Assembly: GCA_023387815.1 (NCBI GenBank)
Contig: JAEWHK010000029.1
Location: forward strand, 1-59,695
Source: Pseudomonadota bacterium
Lineage (GTDB): Bacteria; Pseudomonadota; Gammaproteobacteria; Burkholderiales; Burkholderiaceae_B
Reading direction: 5' to 3'
Length of the DNA: 59,695 nucleotides
The number at the start of each line of letters is the position of its first letter. Positions within the stretch are counted from its first letter, which is position 1. The notes beneath the pieces are model-generated. The model was given only the letters and a program-made list of their open reading frames with translations, was not told the origin of the DNA and did not search any database. The position numbers and the translations under genes were made by a program. Of the stretch, positions 43,050 to 50,834 are shown piece by piece.

Positions 43050-43628
43050 ATGGATGAAATATTGATTTGCCGGTATAGTCATTTAGACAGCTGCCGCATT
43101 GTGAAGATAATTCGGACTCTTAATTTCTTGCGAACATTTTCCATATTCCACAGACCATATCGCACCCTAACTATCGTCTTTTTCATTGGCGGTGTACTGT
43201 GCCTGGTGCTGTCCTTCGCGACATCCATCACGGAGCTGATATCTATCCCTACCAGCACGTTAGCCTATAAGATTGGTATTGCTATGATGCTGGCCGGGGT
43301 TTTCTTCTTTATTCTGAATACCTCGGAAAACCAGGCAACCGCGGAGCGAATAATCTCTCAGGGAGAAGTTGGTGAAGCGGTCATACTTACCGCACCTGAG
43401 TATTACGATAGTGATAACACAGACGATCTGTGGGTACGCCTGCACCTTGCCGTGAATGCTGCAGGCGAGAATGCAATATTATTTGAAAGCAATATCAGGC
43501 AGAGCATGACCAGCGAAGGCAAAAACTATTACAAGCCCGGCATGCGCCTGCCTGTGCGATTTTCACGCCAGGAAAAAATTGCACTTGTTACCGAGCCACC
43601 GGCACTTCCCGACTTTTTTCGTTTCTGA
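43050..43628 (+). CDS. Hypothetical membrane protein with two transmembrane helices
   Basis: 192 residues, unrecognised. Two hydrophobic segments, about residues 42-62 (TIVFFIGGVLCLVLSFAT) and 73-95 (KIGIAMMLAGVFFFILNT), precede a soluble beta-rich domain with GEVGEAVILTAPEYY and YKPGMRLPVRFSRQEKIALV, reminiscent of DUF3592-type small beta domains. The start is uncertain: the ATG at 43050 has no ribosome-binding site, and the first 30 residues may not belong. It sits in the accessory patch between the TA pair and ychF. Confidence 0.5.
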   Translation: MDEILICRYSHLDSCRIVKIIRTLNFLRTFSIFHRPYRTLTIVFFIGGVLCLVLSFATSITELISIPTSTLAYKIGIAMMLAGVFFFILNTSENQATAERIISQGEVGEAVILTAPEYYDSDNTDDLWVRLHLAVNAAGENAILFESNIRQSMTSEGKNYYKPGMRLPVRFSRQEKIALVTEPPALPDFFRF

Positions 43629-43766
43629 TCTGAAAACAATGCTGATTTTCGTATCACAACTGTGATGATCTTTCGCGATACTTCTTCTGATCAATGCAAT
43701 GGTCCACTCAGCTGTTCACGAGGGACTCACATGACCGACCACGAAGGAAATGAGCGAAGCCAATCG

Positions 43767-43794
43767 AAAAAGGGTAATGATTTCATCATTACCC
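43767..43794 (-). terminator. Rho-independent terminator downstream of ychF
   Basis: Perfect nine-pair stem GGGTAATGA (43772-43780)/TCATTACCC (43786-43794) with a five-base loop. On the minus strand it is followed by TTTTT (43771-43767), so it ends transcripts coming from ychF, whose stop is 189 bp away. The interval 43629-43952 otherwise shows no gene. Confidence 0.75.
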
Positions 43795-43952
43795 CATTTA
43801 CTTCATTGTTTACCCCATTCCCAGCGCTCAACGGTTGAACACGAGAACCGCCATTGAGCTAAAACGGGTCAATCAAGCCATCAAGCGAAACTGATCTCCA
43901 TCAGGATTCGGTATGAGGTATGGGGGACCGAGCTTCCGAATCCGTCAACAAT

Positions 43953-43994
43953 CGTCAAACGTCAAACGTCAAACGTTAAACGTTAAACGTTAAA
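43953..43994. repeat. Six tandem heptamers CGTYAAA at the 3' end of ychF
   Basis: Three copies of CGTCAAA (43953-43973) are followed directly by three of CGTTAAA (43974-43994). The last copies overlap the ychF stop and final codons (FNV-stop on the minus strand). FNV is the normal YchF C-terminus, so the repeat appears to have grown outward from the gene end. Confidence 0.9.
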
Positions 43995-45074
43995 CAAGAA
44001 ATTAAGCACATCCCCGTCCTTGACCACATATTCCTTGCCTTCGGCCCGCATTTTGCCGGCTTCCTTGGCGCCCTGCTCGCCTTTGTGCGTGAGGAAATCT
44101 TCATAAGCAATGGTTTGCGCGCGAATAAACCCGCGCTCAAAATCCGTATGGATGACGCCAGCCGCTTTGGGTGCCGTGTCGCCGATATGAATTGTCCAGG
44201 CGCGCACTTCCTTGACGCCTGCCGTAAAGTAGGTCTGCAGTCCCAGCAGACGGAAGGCCGCACGGATGACACGGTTCAGGCCGGGCTCGTCCATGCCCAT
44301 ATCTTCCAGGAAGACGTTTTTGTCTTCGTCGTCCAGATCTGCAATTTCCGCCTCGATGGCTGCACATACGGCAACAACGGGGGCATTTTCCTTGGCCGCA
44401 AATTCCTGCACGGCAGTCAGATGCGGATTGTCAGTGAAACCGTCTTCTCGCACGTTCGCCACATACATGGCAGGTTTGGCGGTAATGAAACCGAAAGACT
44501 TGATCAGCGCCTGATCGTCTTTATCCAGCCCCATGGAGCGGATGGTTTTGGCCTCGTTCAGAACAGGAACGATTTTTTCCAGCAAGGCGGCCAGTTTCTG
44601 GGCGTCCTTGTCACCTGCGCGTCCGGTCTTCTGGGCACGCAGCAGGGCTTTTTCAGCAGTGGCCAGATCCGCCAGCGCCAGCTCGGTATTGATCACTTCG
44701 ATGTCCGAAATCGGATTGACCTGACCGGCCACGTGAATCACGTTTTCGTCTTCAAAACAACGGACAACGTGCACCACAGCGTCGGTTTCGCGAATATTGG
44801 CCAGGAACTGGTTTCCCAGGCCCTCACCCTTGGAAGCTCCCGCGACCAGACCAGCGATATCCACGAATTCGACAGTCGCAGGCAGAATGCGCTCAGGTTT
44901 GACAATCTCGGCCAGTTTATCCAGACGTTCATCCGGCACTTCGACGATGCCAACATTGGGTTCAATCGTGCAGAAAGGGTAGTTTTCCGCAGCAATGCCC
45001 GCTTTGGTCAGGGCGTTAAAGAGCGTGGATTTGCCCACGTTGGGCAGTCCGACAATCCCACATTGAAGAGCCAT
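43983..45074 (-). CDS. ychF: Redox-regulated ATPase YchF (OLA1 family)
   Basis: 363-residue Obg-like P-loop ATPase that binds ribosomes and is linked to oxidative stress control. GIVGLPNVGKSTLFNALT is G1, FVDIAGLVAGASKGEGLGN is G3, and the altered G4 prefers ATP. The TGS domain is C-terminal (YFTAGVKEVRAWTIHIGDTA, ARAEGKEYVVKDGDVLNFLFNV pattern). Length is normal. Its terminator at 43767-43794 and the heptamer array lie just downstream. In many beta-proteobacteria ychF is next to pth, which here is 12 kb away. Confidence 0.97.
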   Translation of the reverse strand: MALQCGIVGLPNVGKSTLFNALTKAGIAAENYPFCTIEPNVGIVEVPDERLDKLAEIVKPERILPATVEFVDIAGLVAGASKGEGLGNQFLANIRETDAVVHVVRCFEDENVIHVAGQVNPISDIEVINTELALADLATAEKALLRAQKTGRAGDKDAQKLAALLEKIVPVLNEAKTIRSMGLDKDDQALIKSFGFITAKPAMYVANVREDGFTDNPHLTAVQEFAAKENAPVVAVCAAIEAEIADLDDEDKNVFLEDMGMDEPGLNRVIRAAFRLLGLQTYFTAGVKEVRAWTIHIGDTAPKAAGVIHTDFERGFIRAQTIAYEDFLTHKGEQGAKEAGKMRAEGKEYVVKDGDVLNFLFNV

Positions 45075-45379
45075 TGAATTTCCTTAGATAACAAGCACTT
45101 ATGCAATCACGGCCCGCGTTCTACCGCGCCTGAACGTGATTAGCAGGCGCCTTTGGGCGGGGATTACAGTATTTCGGTATGATCACGCAAAACCAGGGAT
45201 AGCGAGGCTTTAATCATCATTACGCCAATCATGCGCCGGTTTTGCAAAAAAACGATTGTAACCTTGTCTGACGCGCGACTTCACAGTTTGCCGCATTCAG
45301 GAGCAAGAAGGTGCCCCACCCCGACACTAGCAGGCACAGCATCCATCCGCCTCCTGGCGCCGCGCCCACACTCTTCCCG
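45075..45379. other. Non-coding gap between slam-like gene and ychF
   Basis: 305 bp. Contains the stem-loop GCGCCTG (45126-45132)/CAGGCGC (45144-45150) with an 11-base loop, 52 bp upstream of the ychF start, either the terminator region of the iron locus transcript or part of the ychF leader. The rest must hold the ychF promoter; I could not assign hexamers. No gene is seen. Confidence 0.45.
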
Positions 45380-46900
45380 CTAAAACCGTCTGCTCAGCTC
45401 CAGAAAAATCCGCGGCTTGGCGAATTCGTAGAAAGCGTGATTACTGCGCACCGATTGATACTGATACGTGAGGCGGGGAGTGAATCCGGCAAGGTGAAGT
45501 CCGCGATGCCAGAGTGACAGGCTGATGGCGCGCTCGTGGTTTTTCTGTTTCTCAGCCAGAAAGAGCCGGTATCCCTTGTACTTGCGCTGTCCGTAACTAA
45601 TCTGCAGCGCCGTTGACATCCCCCGGGTCCAATCCTGGTTCCAGCCTGCGCGCACACTCTTGAGCGTATACGCCTGCCCTGGATCATGCGCGCCCTTCCG
45701 ATAATAATCGACGCCCAGCTGCCAATACTGGCCGGCGTTCCGAATATAAAAAAGCGTATTGGACAGCATGAGCGTGTTGCCATCCATATATCCATATCGG
45801 TCATAGCGCTCCCGCCCCCATTGCAGGGCAGCAGACCATTGCCATTGCGACCTGAGCCAGTAGCTCGCTTCCAGACCCAGTCCCAGCGTTTTTGAGTATC
45901 GCTTGAGCGCATCGCTATCGTCTCGACCACCCGCATACCATTTCCGCTCGAAGAATGGTCCGATGCTGACATCGTATCTGCCCGTCTGCATACCGAGAGC
46001 GACGCCCAGCGTGCTGCTCAGTTCGCTGTACTTGCGGTTCGAAAAAAACTGTTTGCCGCCGGTGCCCAGCGTCAGTTTTGTATAACGGCTGTCCTGCAAG
46101 GGAATTCGGCGTTCCACATGCATACGGTATTGCAGACCACGTGCAGACTCCGGCTCCCATGCGCGAAAGCCATACAGCCGGGTACCGGATTTGGGTGCAT
46201 TATTGACATTATTATCACGAATGTAAGACACGCCCCCGCTGATGCGCCACTGATTGCGCCTGTGTATGGTGTCAATAACCTTGTCGACAGTAGCTTTCAC
46301 GTTTTTTGGCAAAGGCATGGCACGAACTCGATCAAACTGATCTAGTGCGGCTTCATTCTCATAATTCTGGTAGAGCGCTGTGGCCATTTGCAGTCGCGCG
46401 GCCAGGTTCTGCGGCTCACGCGCAATGATCTCGCGATATAACCGGACGGATTCGTCGAAATTGCGTTCGCGACTCGCAAGCAGCGCTCGTGACCATTGAA
46501 TCAGTCGTGGATCCGTCTGGATCTGTCGCTCGTAATAAGGAAGTACCTGTGCGACCACTTCGCTGTTGCCCGCACTTACTGCCTGCAGCAGAACCTTGAA
46601 AAGCAGGGACGGATACGCAGCCAGGGTTTTGACGTTGAGTTTGACTTGCCCCTCCCCATGAGACTGAACAACGGCGCCCTTCTCTTCCGACATGGCTCGG
46701 GGAGCAGTCATCTCGCTTTTGACTTCAAACGTCTGTTGCGGCAACGGTGCTGTATTCTGTTCGGCCTGAATGATTTCACTTTTCTTCGTCGGCTCATGTT
46801 CAGATATCACAGATGTATTGCCCGGCATGACCTCCTGGGCATTGACCACAGACAACATTAGGACGGAGAAAAACGCAGGAACGCAGCAGCGGGATTTCAT
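45380..46900 (-). CDS. Slam-type surface lipoprotein assembly modifier (outer-membrane protein)
   Basis: 506 residues. A signal peptide (MKSRCCVPAFFSVLMLSVVNA) is followed by a low-complexity periplasmic stretch, TPR-like helices at about 85-205 (DESVRLYREIIAREPQNLAARLQMATALYQNYENEAALDQF), and a beta-barrel from about 210 to the end with alternating aromatic strands and the terminal FLELSRRF. TPR plus DUF560-like barrel is the layout of Slam proteins, which move specific lipoproteins or hemophilin-like proteins across the outer membrane. Its client would be the lipoprotein at 49366-50817. It is 96 bp after tonB, last in the locus. Confidence 0.82.
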   Translation of the reverse strand: MKSRCCVPAFFSVLMLSVVNAQEVMPGNTSVISEHEPTKKSEIIQAEQNTAPLPQQTFEVKSEMTAPRAMSEEKGAVVQSHGEGQVKLNVKTLAAYPSLLFKVLLQAVSAGNSEVVAQVLPYYERQIQTDPRLIQWSRALLASRERNFDESVRLYREIIAREPQNLAARLQMATALYQNYENEAALDQFDRVRAMPLPKNVKATVDKVIDTIHRRNQWRISGGVSYIRDNNVNNAPKSGTRLYGFRAWEPESARGLQYRMHVERRIPLQDSRYTKLTLGTGGKQFFSNRKYSELSSTLGVALGMQTGRYDVSIGPFFERKWYAGGRDDSDALKRYSKTLGLGLEASYWLRSQWQWSAALQWGRERYDRYGYMDGNTLMLSNTLFYIRNAGQYWQLGVDYYRKGAHDPGQAYTLKSVRAGWNQDWTRGMSTALQISYGQRKYKGYRLFLAEKQKNHERAISLSLWHRGLHLAGFTPRLTYQYQSVRSNHAFYEFAKPRIFLELSRRF

Positions 46901-46996
46901 ACGGAATAAAACGGCTCGAAGCGAATAGGTATCAAAAATAGAGAACTGAAAAAATCAAATTTGAAATATCGAAAAATCGCCACACAAATTCGTTGC

Positions 46997-47932
46997 TCAG
47001 CCCGCCGAGCGCATCCGATATTTTCTGACGTCATAGTCCACCGGAATATTCAGGTTCAGCTGACTGCGCCCCTGAATAATGTCCGCAGGCGGTGCAGGCA
47101 AAGGGGACTTGCGAGAGATCGCTGCTAACGCGTGCTGATCCAGCACCCCGTGGCCACTGCTTTTTCTTAAGGTTACCGACAGGACATTTCCTTGCCGGTC
47201 GATCGTTACTGTTGTCAGCACCCGGCCTTCCAGATGCGCTGCCAGCGCCTGCGGCGGATAGCCCTGATTTCTTGCAAGATAGGCAATCACCCTTGCCTGC
47301 CAGTTATCTTGTTGGCCACGCTCGCGACTCTGACTGTCGTATGCTGCCGAGATCTGCGAATCCTGACCCGGCTGAGGCGCACTGGTACTGGCGGCTGACG
47401 CATGCGACTCGACTTCTGAAGGATTATGTTCAGACTCTGTGGGTCTGACGGTTTTCTGCGGTGCCACAGGTTTGATCGTCTTGCGCGGCTTTATCTGTTT
47501 GATGTGTTTTGTGGGCTGACGAACGGGCTCTCGCACTGTTTCTTCAGCATTTGGAGCGTCACTGATTTTGTTTGATTCGGCCGCAGCGTTCTTTGCCACT
47601 ACCAATTTGGGATCCGGGGCCAGTGGCGCCTCATCCACTTTCGGTTGCAACATGGCATGATCACTTTCCGCCGCCTCAGTCTGTACCTGTTGACTTTCCG
47701 GCGTCACCACTTGTGGCGGCCCTAGCGGCAGATCAAGCTGTATGCGGATTGACTGCGTGTTGTCAGAAAACTGCAGCATGACTGCCGGCGCGGCAGTCTG
47801 CAAAACAGGAGGCGAATGCGTGCGCATCCAGAAAAACAGGACAACACCATGCAAAACGAGGGCCAGCAATAGGCCCAGCAGCCAGCGCAGTGCCTCGCCG
47901 CGCGTCTCGCCGGCGGCAAACTCACTGACCAT
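46997..47932 (-). CDS. tonB: TonB energy-transducing protein
   Basis: 311 residues. One N-terminal membrane anchor (WLLGLLLALVLHGVVLFFW), a periplasmic linker rich in Pro, Lys and Glu (KHIKQIKPRKTIKPVAPQKT), and the TonB C-terminal domain: YPPQALAAHLEGRVLTTVTI, KSSGHGVLDQHALAAI and SPLPAPPADI. The ATG at 47932 overlaps the exbD stop by 11 bp, so the two are translationally coupled. It probably serves the receptor in this locus in particular, and could also serve the siderophore receptor at 31654. Confidence 0.93.
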   Translation of the reverse strand: MVSEFAAGETRGEALRWLLGLLLALVLHGVVLFFWMRTHSPPVLQTAAPAVMLQFSDNTQSIRIQLDLPLGPPQVVTPESQQVQTEAAESDHAMLQPKVDEAPLAPDPKLVVAKNAAAESNKISDAPNAEETVREPVRQPTKHIKQIKPRKTIKPVAPQKTVRPTESEHNPSEVESHASAASTSAPQPGQDSQISAAYDSQSRERGQQDNWQARVIAYLARNQGYPPQALAAHLEGRVLTTVTIDRQGNVLSVTLRKSSGHGVLDQHALAAISRKSPLPAPPADIIQGRSQLNLNIPVDYDVRKYRMRSAG

Positions 47933-48350
47933 GAGCGCCTTCCTGATCCTGAAGTCCCACCAGACCAATCTTGAGATAGCCGGCCTGGCGCAGCAGATTC
48001 ATCATCTGCATGACCATGTCATAGGGCACTTCTTTATCGATCTGCAGGAACACTACGGTTTCGCGATTGCCGTTGGTGCGCGCTTCCAGGGCCGAAGGCA
48101 GTTCCGTCATGCTTACACGGTCAGCATCCATAAAGAGTTCATGCTCTCGATTGAGTGACAGCATGACCGGCTTTTCCTGACTCGGCGATACTTTTTCCTG
48201 TGCGACAGGCAATTCCAGCGGTACGCTTACCGTGGCTACCGGAACCACGACCATAAAAATGATCAGCAGTACCAGCATGACGTCAATAAAGGGTGTAACG
48301 TTGATTTCGCTCAGCTCGGTATCTTCGCCGGCAGAGGGGGTCATTGCCAT
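47922..48350 (-). CDS. exbD: Biopolymer transport protein ExbD
   Basis: 142-residue inner-membrane protein with one transmembrane helix carrying the proton-pathway Asp (NVTPFIDVMLVLLIIFMVV), then a periplasmic domain. With ExbB it couples the proton gradient to TonB. It starts four bases after the exbB stop and overlaps tonB. Length is normal. Confidence 0.95.
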   Translation of the reverse strand: MAMTPSAGEDTELSEINVTPFIDVMLVLLIIFMVVVPVATVSVPLELPVAQEKVSPSQEKPVMLSLNREHELFMDADRVSMTELPSALEARTNGNRETVVFLQIDKEVPYDMVMQMMNLLRQAGYLKIGLVGLQDQEGAHGQ

Positions 48351-48354
48351 GGCT

Positions 48355-49278
48355 TCAGCTCTCCGCCAGTGCGCTCACGCCGACGCCCTCTTCTTTGTCC
48401 AGTACGGAGTGGTTGACGCAAACGCCACGCCGAACCTGCAGGAAAAGCAGAGCCGCGACATTGCCAACCAGATGCTGGTAGGCGCCAAGACGTCGTAAAA
48501 ACAGGTTATACAGAATTACCGCCGGAATGGCGGCAAGCAGCCCAACCGCGGTAGCGAAGAGGGCTTCGGCAATACCAGGCGCGACCACGGCAAGACTCAC
48601 GGTCTTCGCATTGGCGATGCCGATAAAGCTGTGCATAATGCCCCAGACGGTTCCAAGAAGACCAACAAATGGCGTTACCGAGCCAATGGTTGCCAGGGGC
48701 GCAATACCGAAGCGCAATCCTTGCACCAATTCGGCCATTTTGCGCTCGAGCCGGTATTCGATACGTCCTTTCAAGTCGGAATCAATAAAATGGCAGGATA
48801 GATGCACTTCATCGTCGATCTCCTGCAGCAGGCGCGCGGCAACATGACGCTGGTGCCACTGTCGGATGACTCTGCGACACTCCGCCAGAGAAGGCAACGG
48901 TTTCAGTGCGCGCTGCTCCTTGCGTACATGGTGCAAGGCCTGATGAAACTGTATGCTTTTGACCAGAAAAATCGTCCACGTGAGTATGGAGCATGCCAGC
49001 AGGATCAGAACAATAAGCTGTACCGGCGGTTGTGCTGCCTTGAACAGAGCTAATGGCGACAGATCATGTCCTGCTTCCGCGGTGGTCGGCGTCGGTGTCT
49101 GTGTCAGTGTCGAATTCGCCGCGGTCAGCGTCGCAGCGGCAGCTGTCGTTGTCTGCTCAATTGCAATTTCGGGACGCGAAACAGTGTCTGCGGATACACT
49201 TTGGGCGTAGCCCACGGCACCGCTAAGAAAAAAACTGAATAAAAAGATCAGGAGTTGTCGTAAAAAGAGTGGAACCAT
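48355..49278 (-). CDS. exbB: ExbB proton-channel subunit with signal-like N-terminal extension
   Basis: 307 residues. A hydrophobic leader (LRQLLIFLFSFFLSGAVGYAQS) and a Thr/Ala-rich stretch precede the three-helix MotA/TolQ/ExbB core: LIVLILLACSILTWTIFL, GSVTPFVGLLGTVWGIMHSFIGIA and APGIAEALFATAVGLLAAIPAVILYNLF. The extended N-terminus is known in the ExbB subgroup of some beta- and gamma-proteobacteria. The ATG at 49278 follows GGAGAGGG and is preferred over in-frame starts at 49290 and 49308. A stem-loop separates it from the lipoprotein gene. Confidence 0.92.
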   Translation of the reverse strand: MVPLFLRQLLIFLFSFFLSGAVGYAQSVSADTVSRPEIAIEQTTTAAAATLTAANSTLTQTPTPTTAEAGHDLSPLALFKAAQPPVQLIVLILLACSILTWTIFLVKSIQFHQALHHVRKEQRALKPLPSLAECRRVIRQWHQRHVAARLLQEIDDEVHLSCHFIDSDLKGRIEYRLERKMAELVQGLRFGIAPLATIGSVTPFVGLLGTVWGIMHSFIGIANAKTVSLAVVAPGIAEALFATAVGLLAAIPAVILYNLFLRRLGAYQHLVGNVAALLFLQVRRGVCVNHSVLDKEEGVGVSALAES

Positions 49279-49294
49279 TCCCTCTCCCATTGAT

Positions 49295-49320
49295 AACCGG
49301 CACCCCAAGGGATGCCGGTT
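49295..49320 (-). other. Intra-operon stem-loop between lipoprotein gene and exbB
   Basis: AACCGGCA (49295-49302) pairs perfectly with TGCCGGTT (49313-49320) over a ten-base loop. It lies between the lipoprotein stop (49366) and the exbB start. With no T-run it is more likely an mRNA stabilising or attenuating hairpin, allowing more lipoprotein than ExbB. Confidence 0.55.
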
Positions 49321-49365
49321 CGTTGACGATCAGGTAGCGTTTTTTGGTTTGCGCTTGATGACGAC

Positions 49366-50817
49366 TTATTCGCCGCGCGTCGCACCAAAGATCAGTCGTT
49401 CTTCACCACCGCCGATCTGTCCCACGACTTCCTGTGCATCCGGTCCGGCAAAAACGCCACCATAATTGGTGAGTTCCTGTTCGTTTTCACCGTCCATGAC
49501 AGTGACCGTTCCAATCAATGCACGCGGATAATTCAGCGCGGTATCTTCGGGATGCACGCCGAAACCAACCGCGCCATTGCTCAGTTGCAGAATTGGCGTG
49601 GGCTTAAGATTCAGATCAACATGGGACAGTGCCTCACCGCGAGCAGTGGGCTCGTCTTCATCATCCGTAAAACGGTGGTGATATTTGACCAGGCCATCAA
49701 ACCGCTCATCGCCGGCAATGCGACCGCTGATGGTTTTCTGGGCAAAGTCCACATTGAACTCTACATTGGCCATTGCTTCCTGATGAGACGTCGGGCTTTT
49801 GGGCCCGTCCTGGTAGCCCAAAACCTTGCCACGATAGGTTGCCGTGCCGCTTTGCTTGTTGAACTGTTCAATGGTTGTGGGCTGAGCAACATAGAACGCC
49901 AGTGCTTCGGGTGTAATGTCCGCGGGGTCGTCTAAACCGGGTACCGCATTGAACGTTGCCATGAAATTACCGTAGCTGGAAAAATTCTGGTTGATAAACT
50001 GGAATCGACCCAGCACCGTTCCATCGTCGCCGGTCAGAACCAGATGACGTACCGCTGAGGGATCAATGGTTTCCCCTGTTGCAAACAGACCTGGTGGCTC
50101 GGAGCGCCCGCTGAGAGGAATATTGTCGAAAGTGGTGGCACTCAGGTTGTAATGAACCGGACCGCTCATATACTCGGCCAGGCCGGTGCTGTCGTCTTTA
50201 ACAGGACGGAACGCTTCGCCCCCTTCAGAGGATGGAACGACCTGCAGCTTGCGGTCTTCCAAAGGCAGGCTCTGTGGTTTCGGTTCCGGCGCAGACGAGG
50301 ACTCATCTGGTACAGACGGATTTTCTGTGGGCAGCGATTCCTCTGGATGTGCCGGCTGTACAGGGGCTGTAGGCTCTTCCGGCTGGCCTGGCTGCTCTGG
50401 TAGAGCGGGTTTTTCAGGTTGAGCGGGTTGTTCAGGCTGAGCTGGCTGTGCCGGATTCGCCGGCTGGGCTGGCTGTTCGGGCTGTGTTGGTTGTGCCGGT
50501 TGCTCTGGCTGAGCTGGTTTCTCTGGCTGCGCAGGCTCAGCAGGTTTCGCAGGCTGGGCAGTTTCGGCGGGTTTCTCTGCTTGTGCCGGTTGGGCAGGCC
50601 TTGCAGGCTTCTCTGCGCCGGCTTCAGAAGATGCGCCGGCCTTGTCAGCCTTGGTTTCAGCCTTGTCAGCCTTCGCCTCAGCTTTGTCGCCCTGAGCAGG
50701 CTTTGTGGTAGCGGTATTGACCTGCTTTTCCTCTTCTGCCTTGAATGATGTTCCGCTGGACGAACAACCTGCCAGCCCGACAAGGGTGGCAATCAGTACC
50801 GCGGGGACTTTCTTCAT
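49366..50817 (-). CDS. Slam-dependent surface lipoprotein candidate (TbpB/hemophilin-like) with long Pro/Gln/Glu stalk
   Basis: 483 residues. Signal peptide with lipobox LAGC, lipid-modified Cys18 followed by Ser residues. Residues about 30-70 are Lys/Ala/Glu-rich; about 70-170 are a stalk of AQPEQPAQP-type repeats that would lift the rest off the membrane. From about 195 a globular part has YMSGPVHYNLSATTFDNIPLSG and a C-terminal eight-strand-barrel pattern: SGTATYRGKVLGYQDG, NVEFNVDFAQKTISGRIAG, then YGGVFAGPDAQEVVGQIGGG, as in TbpB, HpuA and other Slam clients. Ligand unknown; heme, haemoglobin or a transferrin-like protein are candidates. ATG at 50817 follows CAGGAGA. Confidence 0.78.
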   Translation of the reverse strand: MKKVPAVLIATLVGLAGCSSSGTSFKAEEEKQVNTATTKPAQGDKAEAKADKAETKADKAGASSEAGAEKPARPAQPAQAEKPAETAQPAKPAEPAQPEKPAQPEQPAQPTQPEQPAQPANPAQPAQPEQPAQPEKPALPEQPGQPEEPTAPVQPAHPEESLPTENPSVPDESSSAPEPKPQSLPLEDRKLQVVPSSEGGEAFRPVKDDSTGLAEYMSGPVHYNLSATTFDNIPLSGRSEPPGLFATGETIDPSAVRHLVLTGDDGTVLGRFQFINQNFSSYGNFMATFNAVPGLDDPADITPEALAFYVAQPTTIEQFNKQSGTATYRGKVLGYQDGPKSPTSHQEAMANVEFNVDFAQKTISGRIAGDERFDGLVKYHHRFTDDEDEPTARGEALSHVDLNLKPTPILQLSNGAVGFGVHPEDTALNYPRALIGTVTVMDGENEQELTNYGGVFAGPDAQEVVGQIGGGEERLIFGATRGE

Positions 50818-50834
50818 TTCTGCATTCTCCTGAT

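Noticed and set aside
43953..43994. Heptamer array as a CRISPR
   Set aside because: Repeat unit is seven bases with no spacers, and no cas genes are present.
44085..45077. 330-codon plus-strand ORF opposite ychF
   Set aside because: Shadow frame with no domain; YchF is complete on the minus strand.
50152..50748. Leu/Trp/Arg-rich plus-strand ORFs over the lipoprotein stalk
   Set aside because: They are antisense translations of the Pro/Gln repeat; the repeat makes every frame open.
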